In this document: positions 40,602-49,500 of the stretch, one piece after another
Layout: every line of letters begins with the position of its first letter
Numbering within the stretch: position 1 is the first letter of the stretch
DNA from: Amycolatopsis rifamycinica
GTDB lineage: Bacteria > Actinomycetota > Actinomycetes > Mycobacteriales > Pseudonocardiaceae
Reading direction: 5' to 3'
DNA length: 64,000 bases
NCBI RefSeq assembly: GCF_000695625.1
Contig: NZ_JMQI01000073.1
Coordinates: forward strand, 1-64,000
The notes under the pieces: generated by a model
What the model saw: the letters and a program-made list of their open reading frames with translations, nothing else
Database searches by the model: none
Told to the model about the DNA's origin: nothing
Position numbers and translations under genes: made by a program

Positions 40602-41546
40602 TCACGGCCGGTCGCTCAAATACCCGCCCATCGTCTTGAAGTACTCGTGCGCCGGCAGGTCGGTCCCGTCCGCCGTGCGAACGCGCTCGACGAGCAGGCC
40701 GGGGGACCGGCCGCGGCGGGCGTCCGGTCCGGCGACGATCACCACGCCGTCGCCTTCGCGGATGAAGATCCGGCCCGGCGTGCCGCCGTAGTGGCCCTGC
40801 GACACCGACGCTCGAATGATCCGCAGTTCCTCGCCGCGGTGGTAGGTGAACGCGTTCGGGTACGGGTCCGCCAGCGCGCGCACGAACCGCTCGATGTCCG
40901 CCGGCGGCTGCGTCCAGTCGATCAGGCTGTCCCGCTTGGCCCGCTTGTGGAAGAAGCTGGCCTTCGATCGGTCCTGCGGCACCGGCGTGTACCCCGTCTC
41001 GATCAGCGAGATGGCTTCGGCCGTGATCGGGGCGATGAGGTCGACCGTGCGGTGGAACAGGTCGGTCGTGGTGTCGGACGGCCCGACCGGGATCGCGCGC
41101 TGCAGCACGATGTCGCCGGCGTCGAGTTCGCCGTCCATCATGTGGGCGGTGACGCCGACTTCCGGCTCGCCGTTGATCATGGCCCAGATGAGCGGCGAGA
41201 AGCCCGCGTACGCCGGCAGTAGCGAGTCGTGGATGTTCAGGGTGCCGTGCCGCGGCAGCTCGAAGATCTCCGGTGGCAGCCAGGTGCGCCAGTTGTTGGC
41301 CACGATCAGGTCGAGGTCGGCGGCCTTCAGCTCGGCCAGCAGCTCGGCGTCGTCCGGGCGGTTGCGCAGCAGGACCCGGATGTCGTGCGCGGCGGCGAGG
41401 TCGGCGACCGAGTCGGCCCAGATCCGCTCGTAGGCGTGGTCGCTCTTCGGGTGCGTGACCACGAGGGCGACCTCGTGGCCGGCGTCGATGAGCGCCTGGA
41501 GGGTCCGGTGCCCCCAGGTCTGGTAGCCGAACATCGCCACGCGCAT
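40602..41546 (-). CDS. Hydroxyornithine formyltransferase (methionyl-tRNA formyltransferase-like)
   Basis: 314 residues. The N-terminal formyltransferase fold has MRVAMFGYQTWGHRTLQALI, LDLIVANNWRTWLPPEIFEL, TLNIHDSLLPAYAGFSPLIW (Asn and His of the active site) and MMDGELDAGDIVLQ (catalytic Asp). The C-terminal domain resembles that of methionyl-tRNA formyltransferase (HYGGTPGRIFIREGDGVVIV). Next to an ornithine hydroxylase and an NRPS, the likely job is N-formylation of N5-hydroxyornithine from formyl-tetrahydrofolate, as in coelichelin-type pathways. It is divergent from the hydroxylase across iron boxes. Confidence 0.85.
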   Translation of the reverse strand: MRVAMFGYQTWGHRTLQALIDAGHEVALVVTHPKSDHAYERIWADSVADLAAAHDIRVLLRNRPDDAELLAELKAADLDLIVANNWRTWLPPEIFELPRHGTLNIHDSLLPAYAGFSPLIWAMINGEPEVGVTAHMMDGELDAGDIVLQRAIPVGPSDTTTDLFHRTVDLIAPITAEAISLIETGYTPVPQDRSKASFFHKRAKRDSLIDWTQPPADIERFVRALADPYPNAFTYHRGEELRIIRASVSQGHYGGTPGRIFIREGDGVVIVAGPDARRGRSPGLLVERVRTADGTDLPAHEYFKTMGGYLSDRP

Positions 41547-41594
41547 TCGAGAGTGCCTTTCATGGTCGGGGGACGAACATCACCACGAACGTAC

Positions 41595-41632
41595 TAGGCG
41601 AGGCTCGCCTAACTTAGGTTAGGGTTCCCTGA
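41595..41632. promoter_or_regulatory. IdeR/DmdR-type iron boxes, formyltransferase/hydroxylase promoter
   Basis: TAGGCGAGGCTCGCCTA (41595-41611) is a perfect 8-1-8 palindrome matching the TTAGG...CCTAA iron-box frame. TTAGGTTAGGGTTCCCTGA (41614-41632) is a second, half-conserved box. They lie between the divergent starts at 41546 and 41661. Iron-bound IdeR/DmdR should repress both genes. Confidence 0.75.
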
Positions 41633-41660
41633 ACCGTACCGGAGCGCGCGAGGGAGCAAC

Positions 41661-42959
41661 ATGACTGCAGAGGTCCCGATCTACGACATCGTCGGCGTGG
41701 GCTTCGGACCGTCGAACCTGGCCCTCGCGATCGCCCTCGCCGAGCACAACACCGGACCGGGGGAGCCGGTGACCGCGCACTTCCTCGAGCGGCAGCCGCG
41801 GTTCGGCTGGCACCGCGGGATGCTGATCGACACCGCGACCATGCAGGTGTCGTTCCTCAAGGACCTGGTCACCATGCGGAACCCGACCAGCGAGTTCAGC
41901 TTCCTCAACTACCTGCACGCCGCCGGGCGGCTGGTCGACTTCATCAACCACAAGAACCTCTTCCCGCTGCGCGTGGAGTTCCACGACTACTTCGAGTGGG
42001 CGGCCGCGAAGGTCGACGACGTCGTCTCCTACGGCACCGAGGTCGTCGCGGTGACGCCGGTGTACGACGGCTCCGAAGTCGCGTACTTCGACGTCCGGGC
42101 CTCGGACGGCTCGGCACTGCGCGCCCGGAACCTGGTGGTGGGCACCGGCTTGCGGCCCCAGCTGCCCGAGGGCGTCACCGCCGGCGACCGGATCTGGCAC
42201 AACAGCGAACTGCTGTTCCGCGTCGACGCCTTGCGCGGTGCCGACCCGAAGCGGTTCGTCGTGGTGGGGGCCGGCCAGAGCGCGGCCGAGGTCGCCGCGC
42301 TGCTGCACGAGGAGTTCCCGCGCGCCGAGGTGTGCGCGGTGTTCGCCCGCTACGGCTACAGCCCGGCCGACGACAGTTCGTTCGCGAACCGCATCTTCGA
42401 CCCCGAAGCCGTCGACCAGTTCTACCGCGCGGGCGAGCCGGTGAAGGACCGCCTGATGCGCTACCACGGCGCGACGAACTACTCGGCCGTCGACATCGAC
42501 CTGATCGACGAGCTCTACCGGCGCGTCTACCGCGAGAAGGTGCTGGGCGTGGAACGGCTGCGGCTGTTCAACGTTTCGCGCCCGGTCGAAGTGACCGACG
42601 CGGGAACGGTGACGGTCGAATCCCTGACGACCGGTGCGCAGACGGTGCTGGAGGCCGACGCGGTCGTCTACGCCACCGGATACCGGCCCGCGGACCCGAC
42701 GCCGCTGCTCGGCGAGCTGGGCCCGCGGTGCCTGCGGGACGAGACCGGCCGCCTCCGCGTCGAGCGCGACTACCGGCTGGTGACCGACGCGCCCCTGCGC
42801 GGCGGGATCTACCTGCAGGGCGGCACCGAGCACACGCACGGCATCACGTCGTCGCTGCTGTCGAACACCGCCGTGCGGGTGGGGGAGATCCTGCAGTCCG
42901 TCGTGGACCGCCGCGTGGTCGCGGAGCCAGCCGGGGAGCTCGCGGTCAGCGCGCGCTGA
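41661..42959 (+). CDS. L-ornithine N5-monooxygenase (siderophore hydroxylase)
   Basis: 432 residues. The FAD site is IVGVGFGPSNLALAIAL (about 9-25), the NADPH site FVVVGAGQSAAEVAALLHEE (about 198-217) and the C-terminal ATGY motif VVYATGYRP. FLKDLVTMRNPTSEFSFLNYL and NYSAVDIDLIDELYR are conserved in lysine/ornithine hydroxylases. It makes N5-hydroxyornithine, the hydroxamate precursor, using NADPH and O2. Ornithine rather than lysine is inferred from the formyltransferase and NRPS. Iron boxes precede it. Its 3' end overlaps the convergent DinB-like gene by 14 nt. Confidence 0.92.
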   Translation: MTAEVPIYDIVGVGFGPSNLALAIALAEHNTGPGEPVTAHFLERQPRFGWHRGMLIDTATMQVSFLKDLVTMRNPTSEFSFLNYLHAAGRLVDFINHKNLFPLRVEFHDYFEWAAAKVDDVVSYGTEVVAVTPVYDGSEVAYFDVRASDGSALRARNLVVGTGLRPQLPEGVTAGDRIWHNSELLFRVDALRGADPKRFVVVGAGQSAAEVAALLHEEFPRAEVCAVFARYGYSPADDSSFANRIFDPEAVDQFYRAGEPVKDRLMRYHGATNYSAVDIDLIDELYRRVYREKVLGVERLRLFNVSRPVEVTDAGTVTVESLTTGAQTVLEADAVVYATGYRPADPTPLLGELGPRCLRDETGRLRVERDYRLVTDAPLRGGIYLQGGTEHTHGITSSLLSNTAVRVGEILQSVVDRRVVAEPAGELAVSAR

Positions 42960-43431
42960 GCTGCTCGCGGAGGATGTCGCCGTGGCCGGTGTGCCGGGCG
43001 AGTTCCTCGATGAGGAACAGGTAGACGAAGCGGAGGGTGACTTCGCCGACGGCCGGGTGCGTCCACCGGTCGTCGAGCGAGAAGCCCGCCGCGATTTCCC
43101 GTGAACGCGCGCTGGTCCGCTCGTACTCGGCGATGACGTCGTCGACCGTTTCGTCGTCGGCGACGGCGAAACTGGGGTCTCCGGGCGTCGAGGGGCCGTC
43201 GATCTCGGCTTCGCCGAGCCCGGCGATCAACCACTGGAACCACCGGCGCTCGGCGACGGCGGCGTGCTTGACCAGGGCGATCGGCGTGGTCAGGGACGGG
43301 ACCAGCCGGCGCCGCGCGTCCGCTTCCGACAGGCCGCGCGCGTTGTCGACGAGCGCGCGGCGGTTGCGGTCGAGCATGGCCTCCAGTAGTTCGCGCTCGG
43401 AGCCGGTGGTCTTTTCGGGCAGCACGTACAC
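42946..43431 (-). CDS. DinB-like (DUF664) four-helix protein
   Basis: 161 residues from GTG at 43431 with AGGAAG 9 nt upstream. The DinB fold shows LLEAMLDRNRRALVDNARGL, PIALVKHAAVAERRWF (first metal His) and FLIEELARHTGHGDILREQL (second His pair). In the family this set holds a divalent metal, and some members are mycothiol-dependent enzymes. It sits inside the siderophore locus but is not obviously part of it. Confidence 0.78.
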   Translation of the reverse strand: MYVLPEKTTGSERELLEAMLDRNRRALVDNARGLSEADARRRLVPSLTTPIALVKHAAVAERRWFQWLIAGLGEAEIDGPSTPGDPSFAVADDETVDDVIAEYERTSARSREIAAGFSLDDRWTHPAVGEVTLRFVYLFLIEELARHTGHGDILREQLSAR

Positions 43432-43534
43432 GGCGATCAGCTTCCTGGTGGGGGATCCGGCCGGATCGGTCCTCGGAGACGGTGAGGAAGGCCGGGCCCC
43501 AGGATAGCGTCGATCCCGCGTCCGTGAACGGCTT

Positions 43535-44344
43535 TCAGGCCTGGTGCGCCGGCGCCGGGTGGTGGCGGCTGATCGGGATCACCATCGGGGTGCCGCTCAC
43601 CGGGTCCGGGCTCACCCGGCAGCGGACGTCGAAGACCTCCTCGACCAGGTCCTCGGTGATCACCGACGCCGGCTCGCCGGAGGCCACCACGCGGCCCGCC
43701 TTCATCGCGATCAGGTGGTCGGCGTAGCGGCAGGCCTGGGGCAGGTCGTGCAGCACCATCACCACCGTGCGGCCTTCGGCGCGGTTGAGGTCCACCACCA
43801 GGTCCAGCACGTCGATCTGGTGGGCCAGGTCCAGGTAGGTCGTCGGCTCGTCGAGCAGCAGCACCGGCGTGCCCTGCGCGACCGCCATCGCGATCCACGC
43901 GCGCTGGCGCTGGCCGCCGGAGAGCTCGTCCACCGGACGGTCGGCCAGGTCGGTCAGCCCGGTGGCCGCCAGCGCGGAAGCGACCGCGCCTTCGTCCGAT
44001 GTGGACCATTGGCGCCACCAGCTCTGGTGCGGGGCGCGGCCGCGGCCGACGAGGTCGGCCACCGTCATGCCCTCGGGCGCCACCGGGGACTGCGGGAGGA
44101 TGCCGAGCCGCTGGGCGACCTGGCGGGTCGGGAGGTCCTGGATGGAGCGGCCGTCGAGGTACACCCCGCCCGCCTTCGGCGTCAGCAGCCGGGCCATGGT
44201 GCGCAGCAGCGTCGACTTCCCGCACGCGTTCGCCCCGACGATCGCGGTGATCTTGCCGGGCGGGATGTCGAGGTCGAGGCCGTCGATGACGACCCGGTCG
44301 TCGTAGGCGACGCGCAGCTCCCGCACGCGCAGGGACGGTGTCAT
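43535..44344 (-). CDS. Ferric-siderophore ABC transporter ATPase (FecE/FepC-like)
   Basis: 269 residues. Walker A GANACGKST (37-45), Q loop in LGILPQSPVAPEGMTV, signature VDELSGGQRQRAWIAMAVAQ, Walker B VLLLDEPTTYLDLAHQ and switch VMVLHDLPQACRYADHL. The PTTYLDLAHQ segment is typical of iron-siderophore importers. Downstream of two FecCD permeases in the same direction. It should power uptake of the ferri-siderophore made by the NRPS. No substrate-binding lipoprotein is seen in the window. Confidence 0.93.
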   Translation of the reverse strand: MTPSLRVRELRVAYDDRVVIDGLDLDIPPGKITAIVGANACGKSTLLRTMARLLTPKAGGVYLDGRSIQDLPTRQVAQRLGILPQSPVAPEGMTVADLVGRGRAPHQSWWRQWSTSDEGAVASALAATGLTDLADRPVDELSGGQRQRAWIAMAVAQGTPVLLLDEPTTYLDLAHQIDVLDLVVDLNRAEGRTVVMVLHDLPQACRYADHLIAMKAGRVVASGEPASVITEDLVEEVFDVRCRVSPDPVSGTPMVIPISRHHPAPAHQA

Positions 44345-44348
44345 CTTC

Positions 44349-45407
44349 TCAGCCTCCGGAGCCGGATCGGTTGGCCCTGGCCAGCAGCCAGAGCAGCAGC
44401 GGGGCGCCGAGCGCGCCGGTCACGATGCCGACCGGCAGCGGGGACGCGGTGACCGTGCGGGCCAGGAGGTCGCCGCCCAGCACCACGACGGCACCGGTGA
44501 GCGCGGACGCCGTCAGCGGCGGGGACGCCTGGCGCGCCAGGCGTTGCGCGATCTGCGGCGCGGTCAGCGCGACGAACGAGACCGGGCCCGCGGACGCCGT
44601 CGCGAAGGCCACCAGCCCGGCACCGGCCAGCAGCAGCCCCAGCCGGACCGGCTGCACCGGCGTGCCGAGGCCGGCCGCGACGTCGTCGCCGAGCTGCAGG
44701 GTGCGCATCCACCGCGAGAGGGCCAGCACGAGCGGCAGCAGCACCACCAGCGCGCCGGCCAGCGGGACGACGTGCTCCCAGCCGCGGTTGGCGAGATTGC
44801 CGACCAGCCAGCCCATCGACGCCTGCGCTTCGGTGATCTGCGCTCGGCTGAGCAGGTAGTCGGTCAGGCTGGTGCACATCGCGAAGATCCCGATGCCCAC
44901 CAGGATGATCCGGTAGCCGGTGGTGCCGCGCCGCCACGCGAGGACGTACACGAGCAGGCCGGTCAGCAGCCCGCCCAGCAGGCCGAGCGTGGTGGTGCCG
45001 AGGCCGCCGCCGAAGCCGAAGGAGATCCCGGCGACGACGGCGGTGGCCGCGCCCGCGTTGATGCCGATCATGTCCGGGCTGGCCAGCGGGTTGCGCGTGA
45101 CGGTCTGGAACACCGCGCCGGACGCGCCGAACGCGAGCCCGGCCAGCAGCCCGGTCAGCGCCCGCGGCAGCCGCAGCTCCCGCACGATGTAGCCGGTGCC
45201 GCTGTCGCCACCGCCGAACACGGCGGACAGGACGTCGGACACGCTCAGCGGGACGTCGCCGATCGTCATGCCCACGCAGAACAACGCGAACGCCAGCACG
45301 GCGAGCACCAGCGAGACGGCGACCGGCCGGAGCCGGATCCGCCCGGACACCGCGGGTTTCGCGAGGCGGAAGGTGACGCGGTCGCGCCGCACCTGCAGCA
45401 GGCTCAT
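44349..45407 (-). CDS. FecCD-family permease (second of pair)
   Basis: 352 residues, about nine to ten TM helices. Family segments: VRELRLPRALTGLLAGLAFG, FQTVTRNPLASPDMIGINAG, and GDDVAAGLGTPVQPVRLGLL before ASAGPVSFVALTAPQIAQRL. The ATG overlaps the first permease's stop by 1 nt (TGATG), and the ATPase start lies 4 nt past its stop, so the three genes form one operon. Pairs with the other permease to form the inner-membrane channel. Confidence 0.92.
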   Translation of the reverse strand: MSLLQVRRDRVTFRLAKPAVSGRIRLRPVAVSLVLAVLAFALFCVGMTIGDVPLSVSDVLSAVFGGGDSGTGYIVRELRLPRALTGLLAGLAFGASGAVFQTVTRNPLASPDMIGINAGAATAVVAGISFGFGGGLGTTTLGLLGGLLTGLLVYVLAWRRGTTGYRIILVGIGIFAMCTSLTDYLLSRAQITEAQASMGWLVGNLANRGWEHVVPLAGALVVLLPLVLALSRWMRTLQLGDDVAAGLGTPVQPVRLGLLLAGAGLVAFATASAGPVSFVALTAPQIAQRLARQASPPLTASALTGAVVVLGGDLLARTVTASPLPVGIVTGALGAPLLLWLLARANRSGSGG

Positions 45408-46444
45408 CAGGCCTCCACCAGCTTGCGGCGGCGGACCAGCCAGATGAAGAACGGCGCGCCGAGGAACGCGACGATCACCCCGGAGCGCACCTCGCCGGGC
45501 CGGGCCATGACGCGGCCGAGGATGTCCGCGGCCAGCAGCAGGCACGGCGCGAGGACCGCGGTGTAGGGCAGCAGCCACCGGTGGTCGGGCCCGACGACGA
45601 ACCGCACGGCGTGCGGGACGATCAGGCCGAGGAACACGATCGGGCCGGCGACCGCGACGGAAGCGCCGGTCAGCAGCGTGATGGCCAGTGCGCCGCGCAG
45701 CCGCAGCGGCCCCAGCCGCCGCCCGAGGGCCACCGCGACGTCGTCACCGAGCGCGAGGCTGTTCAGCGCGGGTCCGCTCGCGATCGCCAGCACGACGCCG
45801 GCGACGAGGAACGGCAGCACCCGCAGCAGCGAACCGCTGTCGACGCCGGCCAGCGAACCGGCGGACCAGAACCGGTAGCGGTTGAGCGCCACGGGGTCCG
45901 ACAGCACCATCGCGCTGGTGAACGACCCGAGCAACGCGGTCACGGCGGCCCCGGCGAGGGCGAGCTTGACCGGGCTCGAGCCGCTGCGGCCGCGGGTGCC
46001 GAGGAAGTAGACGGCCGCGGTGGCGCCGAGCGCGCCGGCGAAGGCGAACCAGATGTAGCCGTAGAGGGAGCCGACGCCGAGCACGGTGACGGAGAAGACG
46101 ATGGCGAACGCGGCTCCGGCGCTGACGCCGAGCAGGCCCGGGTCGGCCAGGGGGTTGCGGGTCAGGGCCTGCATGACGGTGCCGGCCAGGCCCAGCGCGG
46201 CGCCGACCAGCACGGCCAGCAGGGTTCGCGGCATCCGGACACTGTGGATGATCACCGCGTCGGTCGAACCGTCGTCGTGCCGGAGCACCTGCCAGACGGC
46301 GCCGAACGAAATCTCCTTCGACCCCAGCCAAACGCTCAGCAGGCACAGGAAAACCAGGACACCGAGAGCGGCCAGCAGACCGAGGGCGCGGCCCGTGTGT
46401 GGCGGGCGTCGCTTGAGAGCGATCCCTCCGGGGTCTGTTCGCAC
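45407..46444 (-). CDS. FecCD-family permease (first of pair)
   Basis: 345 residues from GTG at 46444 with GGAGGTGCG upstream. TM-rich with VRMPRTLLAVLVGAALGLAG, MQALTRNPLADPGLLGVSAG, GDDVAVALGRRLGPLRLRGA and AGPIVFLGLIVPHAVRFVVG, the usual FecCD set. First gene of the importer operon. An iron box lies 24 bp upstream, so expression should rise under iron limitation together with the divergent NRPS. Confidence 0.93.
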   Translation of the reverse strand: MRTDPGGIALKRRPPHTGRALGLLAALGVLVFLCLLSVWLGSKEISFGAVWQVLRHDDGSTDAVIIHSVRMPRTLLAVLVGAALGLAGTVMQALTRNPLADPGLLGVSAGAAFAIVFSVTVLGVGSLYGYIWFAFAGALGATAAVYFLGTRGRSGSSPVKLALAGAAVTALLGSFTSAMVLSDPVALNRYRFWSAGSLAGVDSGSLLRVLPFLVAGVVLAIASGPALNSLALGDDVAVALGRRLGPLRLRGALAITLLTGASVAVAGPIVFLGLIVPHAVRFVVGPDHRWLLPYTAVLAPCLLLAADILGRVMARPGEVRSGVIVAFLGAPFFIWLVRRRKLVEA

Positions 46445-46467
46445 CGCACCTCCGACTGGTACTCATT

Positions 46468-46531
46468 TTAGGTAAGGCTAACCGATGGTACAGGAGTGCA
46501 TCCTCACCATCTGTTTGTTAGGGTCACCTAA
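46468..46531. promoter_or_regulatory. Two IdeR/DmdR iron boxes between importer and NRPS
   Basis: TTAGGTAAGGCTAACCGAT (46468-46486) is close to the consensus TTAGGTTAGGCTAACCTAA. TTAGG-GTCA-CCTAA (46518-46531) is a perfect shorter palindrome. One lies next to the importer start (46444) and one 50 bp before the NRPS start (46581). Both transcripts should be repressed by the iron-bound regulator. Confidence 0.82.
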
Positions 46532-46580
46532 CTTCGCGTCCCGATCGGGGCGCCGTGAGCAGCGGGAGGCTGGTCTACCG

Positions 46581-49500
46581 GTGAGCAACGGTGACGCTGT
46601 GCAGCAGCAGGTGTCGAGGCTCGGATTCTGGCGCGACCGGCTCGCTTCGGCGCCGAAGGAGCTGCCGCTGCCGGTCGACCGGCCGTACCCGGCGGAGCCC
46701 GGCGCGCGGGCGCGGCTCACCCGGCCGCGGCCCGCGGCCGACGAGGCGGCCCTGCTGGCGGCGTTCGCCGTCCTGCTGTCCCGGTACGCGGGCACCCCGG
46801 ACGTCGTGCTCGGCATCGGCGCGCTGGTGCCGCTGCGGGTCGACCTCGGCGGCGCGCCCGGTTTCGCCGACGTCGTCACCCGCGTGCGCGAGGCACGGGA
46901 TGCGGCGCTGGCCCACGAAGTTCCCGTGGACGACCTGATCGGCGAGCTGGCACCCGAGCCCGGCCGCGGGGGATCGGTGCTCGTCAACGTCGGCTTCGGC
47001 GCGGAAACCGCGCTCCCGCTCGACCTGAACCTGCTCCTCGAGGGTGACGTGCTCGTCGCGGACTACCGTGCCGACGTCCTCGACGAATCCACTGTGGACC
47101 GCATGCTGGACCACTTCGGGCACCTCCTCGCCGACGCCCACGATCGTCCACAGTGGCCGGTGACCCGGCTGGACCTGATGACGGCGCCGGAACTGCACCG
47201 CGTCCTCGAAGAGTGGAACGACACGGACCTCGCGGCGCCCCTGGCCACGCTGCCGGAGCTGTTCGCCGCCCGCGTCCGGGAGGCACCGGACGCCGTGGCC
47301 CTCGTCTTCGAGGACGAGGAACTCACCTACGCCGAACTCGACGTCCGCGCCAACCGGCTCGCCCACGCCCTCGTCGGCCGCGGCGCCGGGCCGGAACGGG
47401 TCGTCGCCCTCGCCGTGCCGCGCTCGCCGGAGATGATCGTGGCCGAGCTCGCCGTGCTCAAGGCCGGCGCCGCGTACCTGCCGCTGGATCAGGACTACCC
47501 GGCCGAACGCCTCGCCTTCATGGTCGCCGACGCGCGCCCGGTGTGCGTGGTGACCACCGGCGAGCTCGCCGGCCGCTTCGACGGTGACGTCCTGCTCCTC
47601 GACGAGCTGGACACCGACGGCGAACCGGCGACGGACCCGGCCGCGGCGATCGTCCCGGCCAACGCCGCCTACGTCATCTACACCTCCGGCTCCACCGGGC
47701 GGCCCAAGGGCGTCGTCGTCTCCCACGCGGGGGTCGCGAAGCTCGTCGCGACGCAGTCCGAACGCTTCGGCGTCGGCCCGCACAGCCGGGTGCTGCAGTT
47801 CGCGTCCCCGAGTTTCGATGTCGCCTTCTGGGACCTGTGCCTGGGCCTGCTCTCCGGCGGCCGCCTGGTGATCGTCCCGGCCGAACGCCGGGTGCCCGGT
47901 CCGGAGCTGGCCGAATACGCGCACGCGCACGGCGTCGACTTCATGATCCTGCCGCCCGCCCTGCTCGCCGAATTCCCCGAGGACTGCGACCTGCCCCGGG
48001 ACAGCGTGCTGCTGGCCGGCACCGAGCGGGTGTCGCCGGAGCTGGTGCGCCGGTGGGCGCCGGGGCGGCGGATGTTCAACGCCTACGGCCCGACCGAGGC
48101 GACGACCAACTCCACGCTCGGCCTCTGCGATCCGGAGATCGCCCCCGGCTCGGCGGTGCCGATCGGGGTGCCCGACCCCGGGACCCGGGCGTACGTCCTC
48201 GACGCGGCCCTCGCGCCGGTGCCGGTCGGGGTCGTCGGCGAGCTATACCTCGCGGGTTCCGGTCTGGCGCGCGGGTATCTCGGGCGTCCGGGGCTGACGG
48301 CGGAGCGGTTCGTGGCGGACCCGTTCGGGTCCGGTGGGCGGCTCTACCGCACGGGTGACCTGGTGAAGTGGTTGCCGGACGGCCGTCTGGTGTTCCTGGG
48401 CCGGGCCGACGACCAGGTCAAGATCCGCGGCTACCGGATCGAGCTGGGCGAGATCGAGTCGGTCCTGGCCGAGCACCCGCGCGTCGGCCAGTCGGTCGTC
48501 GTCGCCCAGGACGGGCAGCTGATCGCGTACGCGGTGCCCGTGCCCGACCGCGACCAGGCGGCCGAGCAGGGCCACGTCGACGAATGGCACGACGTCCACG
48601 AGGAGATGCTCGCCGGTTCCCACGGCATCGAAGAGAACTTCGCGGGCTGGAACTCCAGCTACGACGGCACCGAAATCCCCCTCGAGCAGATGCGGGAGTG
48701 GCACGCGGCGACGATCGAGCGGATCCGCGCGCTGCGGCCGGAGCGCGTCCTGGAGATCGGGGTCGGCAGCGGGCTGATCCTGTCGCGGATCGCGCCGGAC
48801 GCCGAAACCTACTGGGGCGTCGACCTTTCCGAGAGTGCCGTCGAGAACGTCCGCCGCGAGGTCGCCGCCGTGCCGGAGCTGGCCGGCAAGGTCCACCTCG
48901 CCGCACGGCCCGCCCACGACCTGGGCGAACTGCCGGACGAGCCGTTCGACACCGTGATCATCAACTCCGTCGCCCAGTACTTCCCCAGCGCGGACTACCT
49001 CGCCGAGGTCGTCAGGACGGCCGCGGATCTGCTGGCCCCGGGCGGCACGATCTTCCTCGGCGACATCCGCAACCTGCGCTCGCTGCGGCCCTTCCGGACG
49101 GCCGTCGAGCTGCACCGCGGCCGGGCCGACGTCGCCGCGGTCGACCAGGCGATCGCCCGCGAGGGCGAGCTGGTCCTCGACCCCGACTTCTTCCCGGCAC
49201 TGGCCCGTGGCCTCGACGGCTTCGGCGAGGTCGACCTGTGGGTGAAGCGCGGCACCGCGCACAACGAGCTGACCCGCCACCGCTACGACGTCGTCCTGCG
49301 GAAGGCGCCGCGGCCCGAGCCGGTCGACGAGCAGGTCGTCGCGTACGGCGACCTCGAGGCCGTGGAGCGGTTCCTGACCGCCGAGACGCCGGCGCGGCTG
49401 CGGGTCACCGCGATCCCGGACGCCCGGCTGGCCGGCGAGCTGGCCGCGGTCCGCGCCCTGGACACCGGGGACGCCGAGGCGGCCCTGACCGCCCTCGGCC

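Noticed and set aside
46485..46580. Upstream ATG start for the NRPS
   Set aside because: It would place an iron box and promoter sequence inside the coding region; the added residues have no similarity to NRPS, and the GTG at 46581 has a ribosome site.
47800..48150. Serine specificity for modules 1 and 3 because the pocket starts D-V-W
   Set aside because: The other pocket residues (I, L, A, A, T, N) do not fit the serine code, which module 2 matches throughout.
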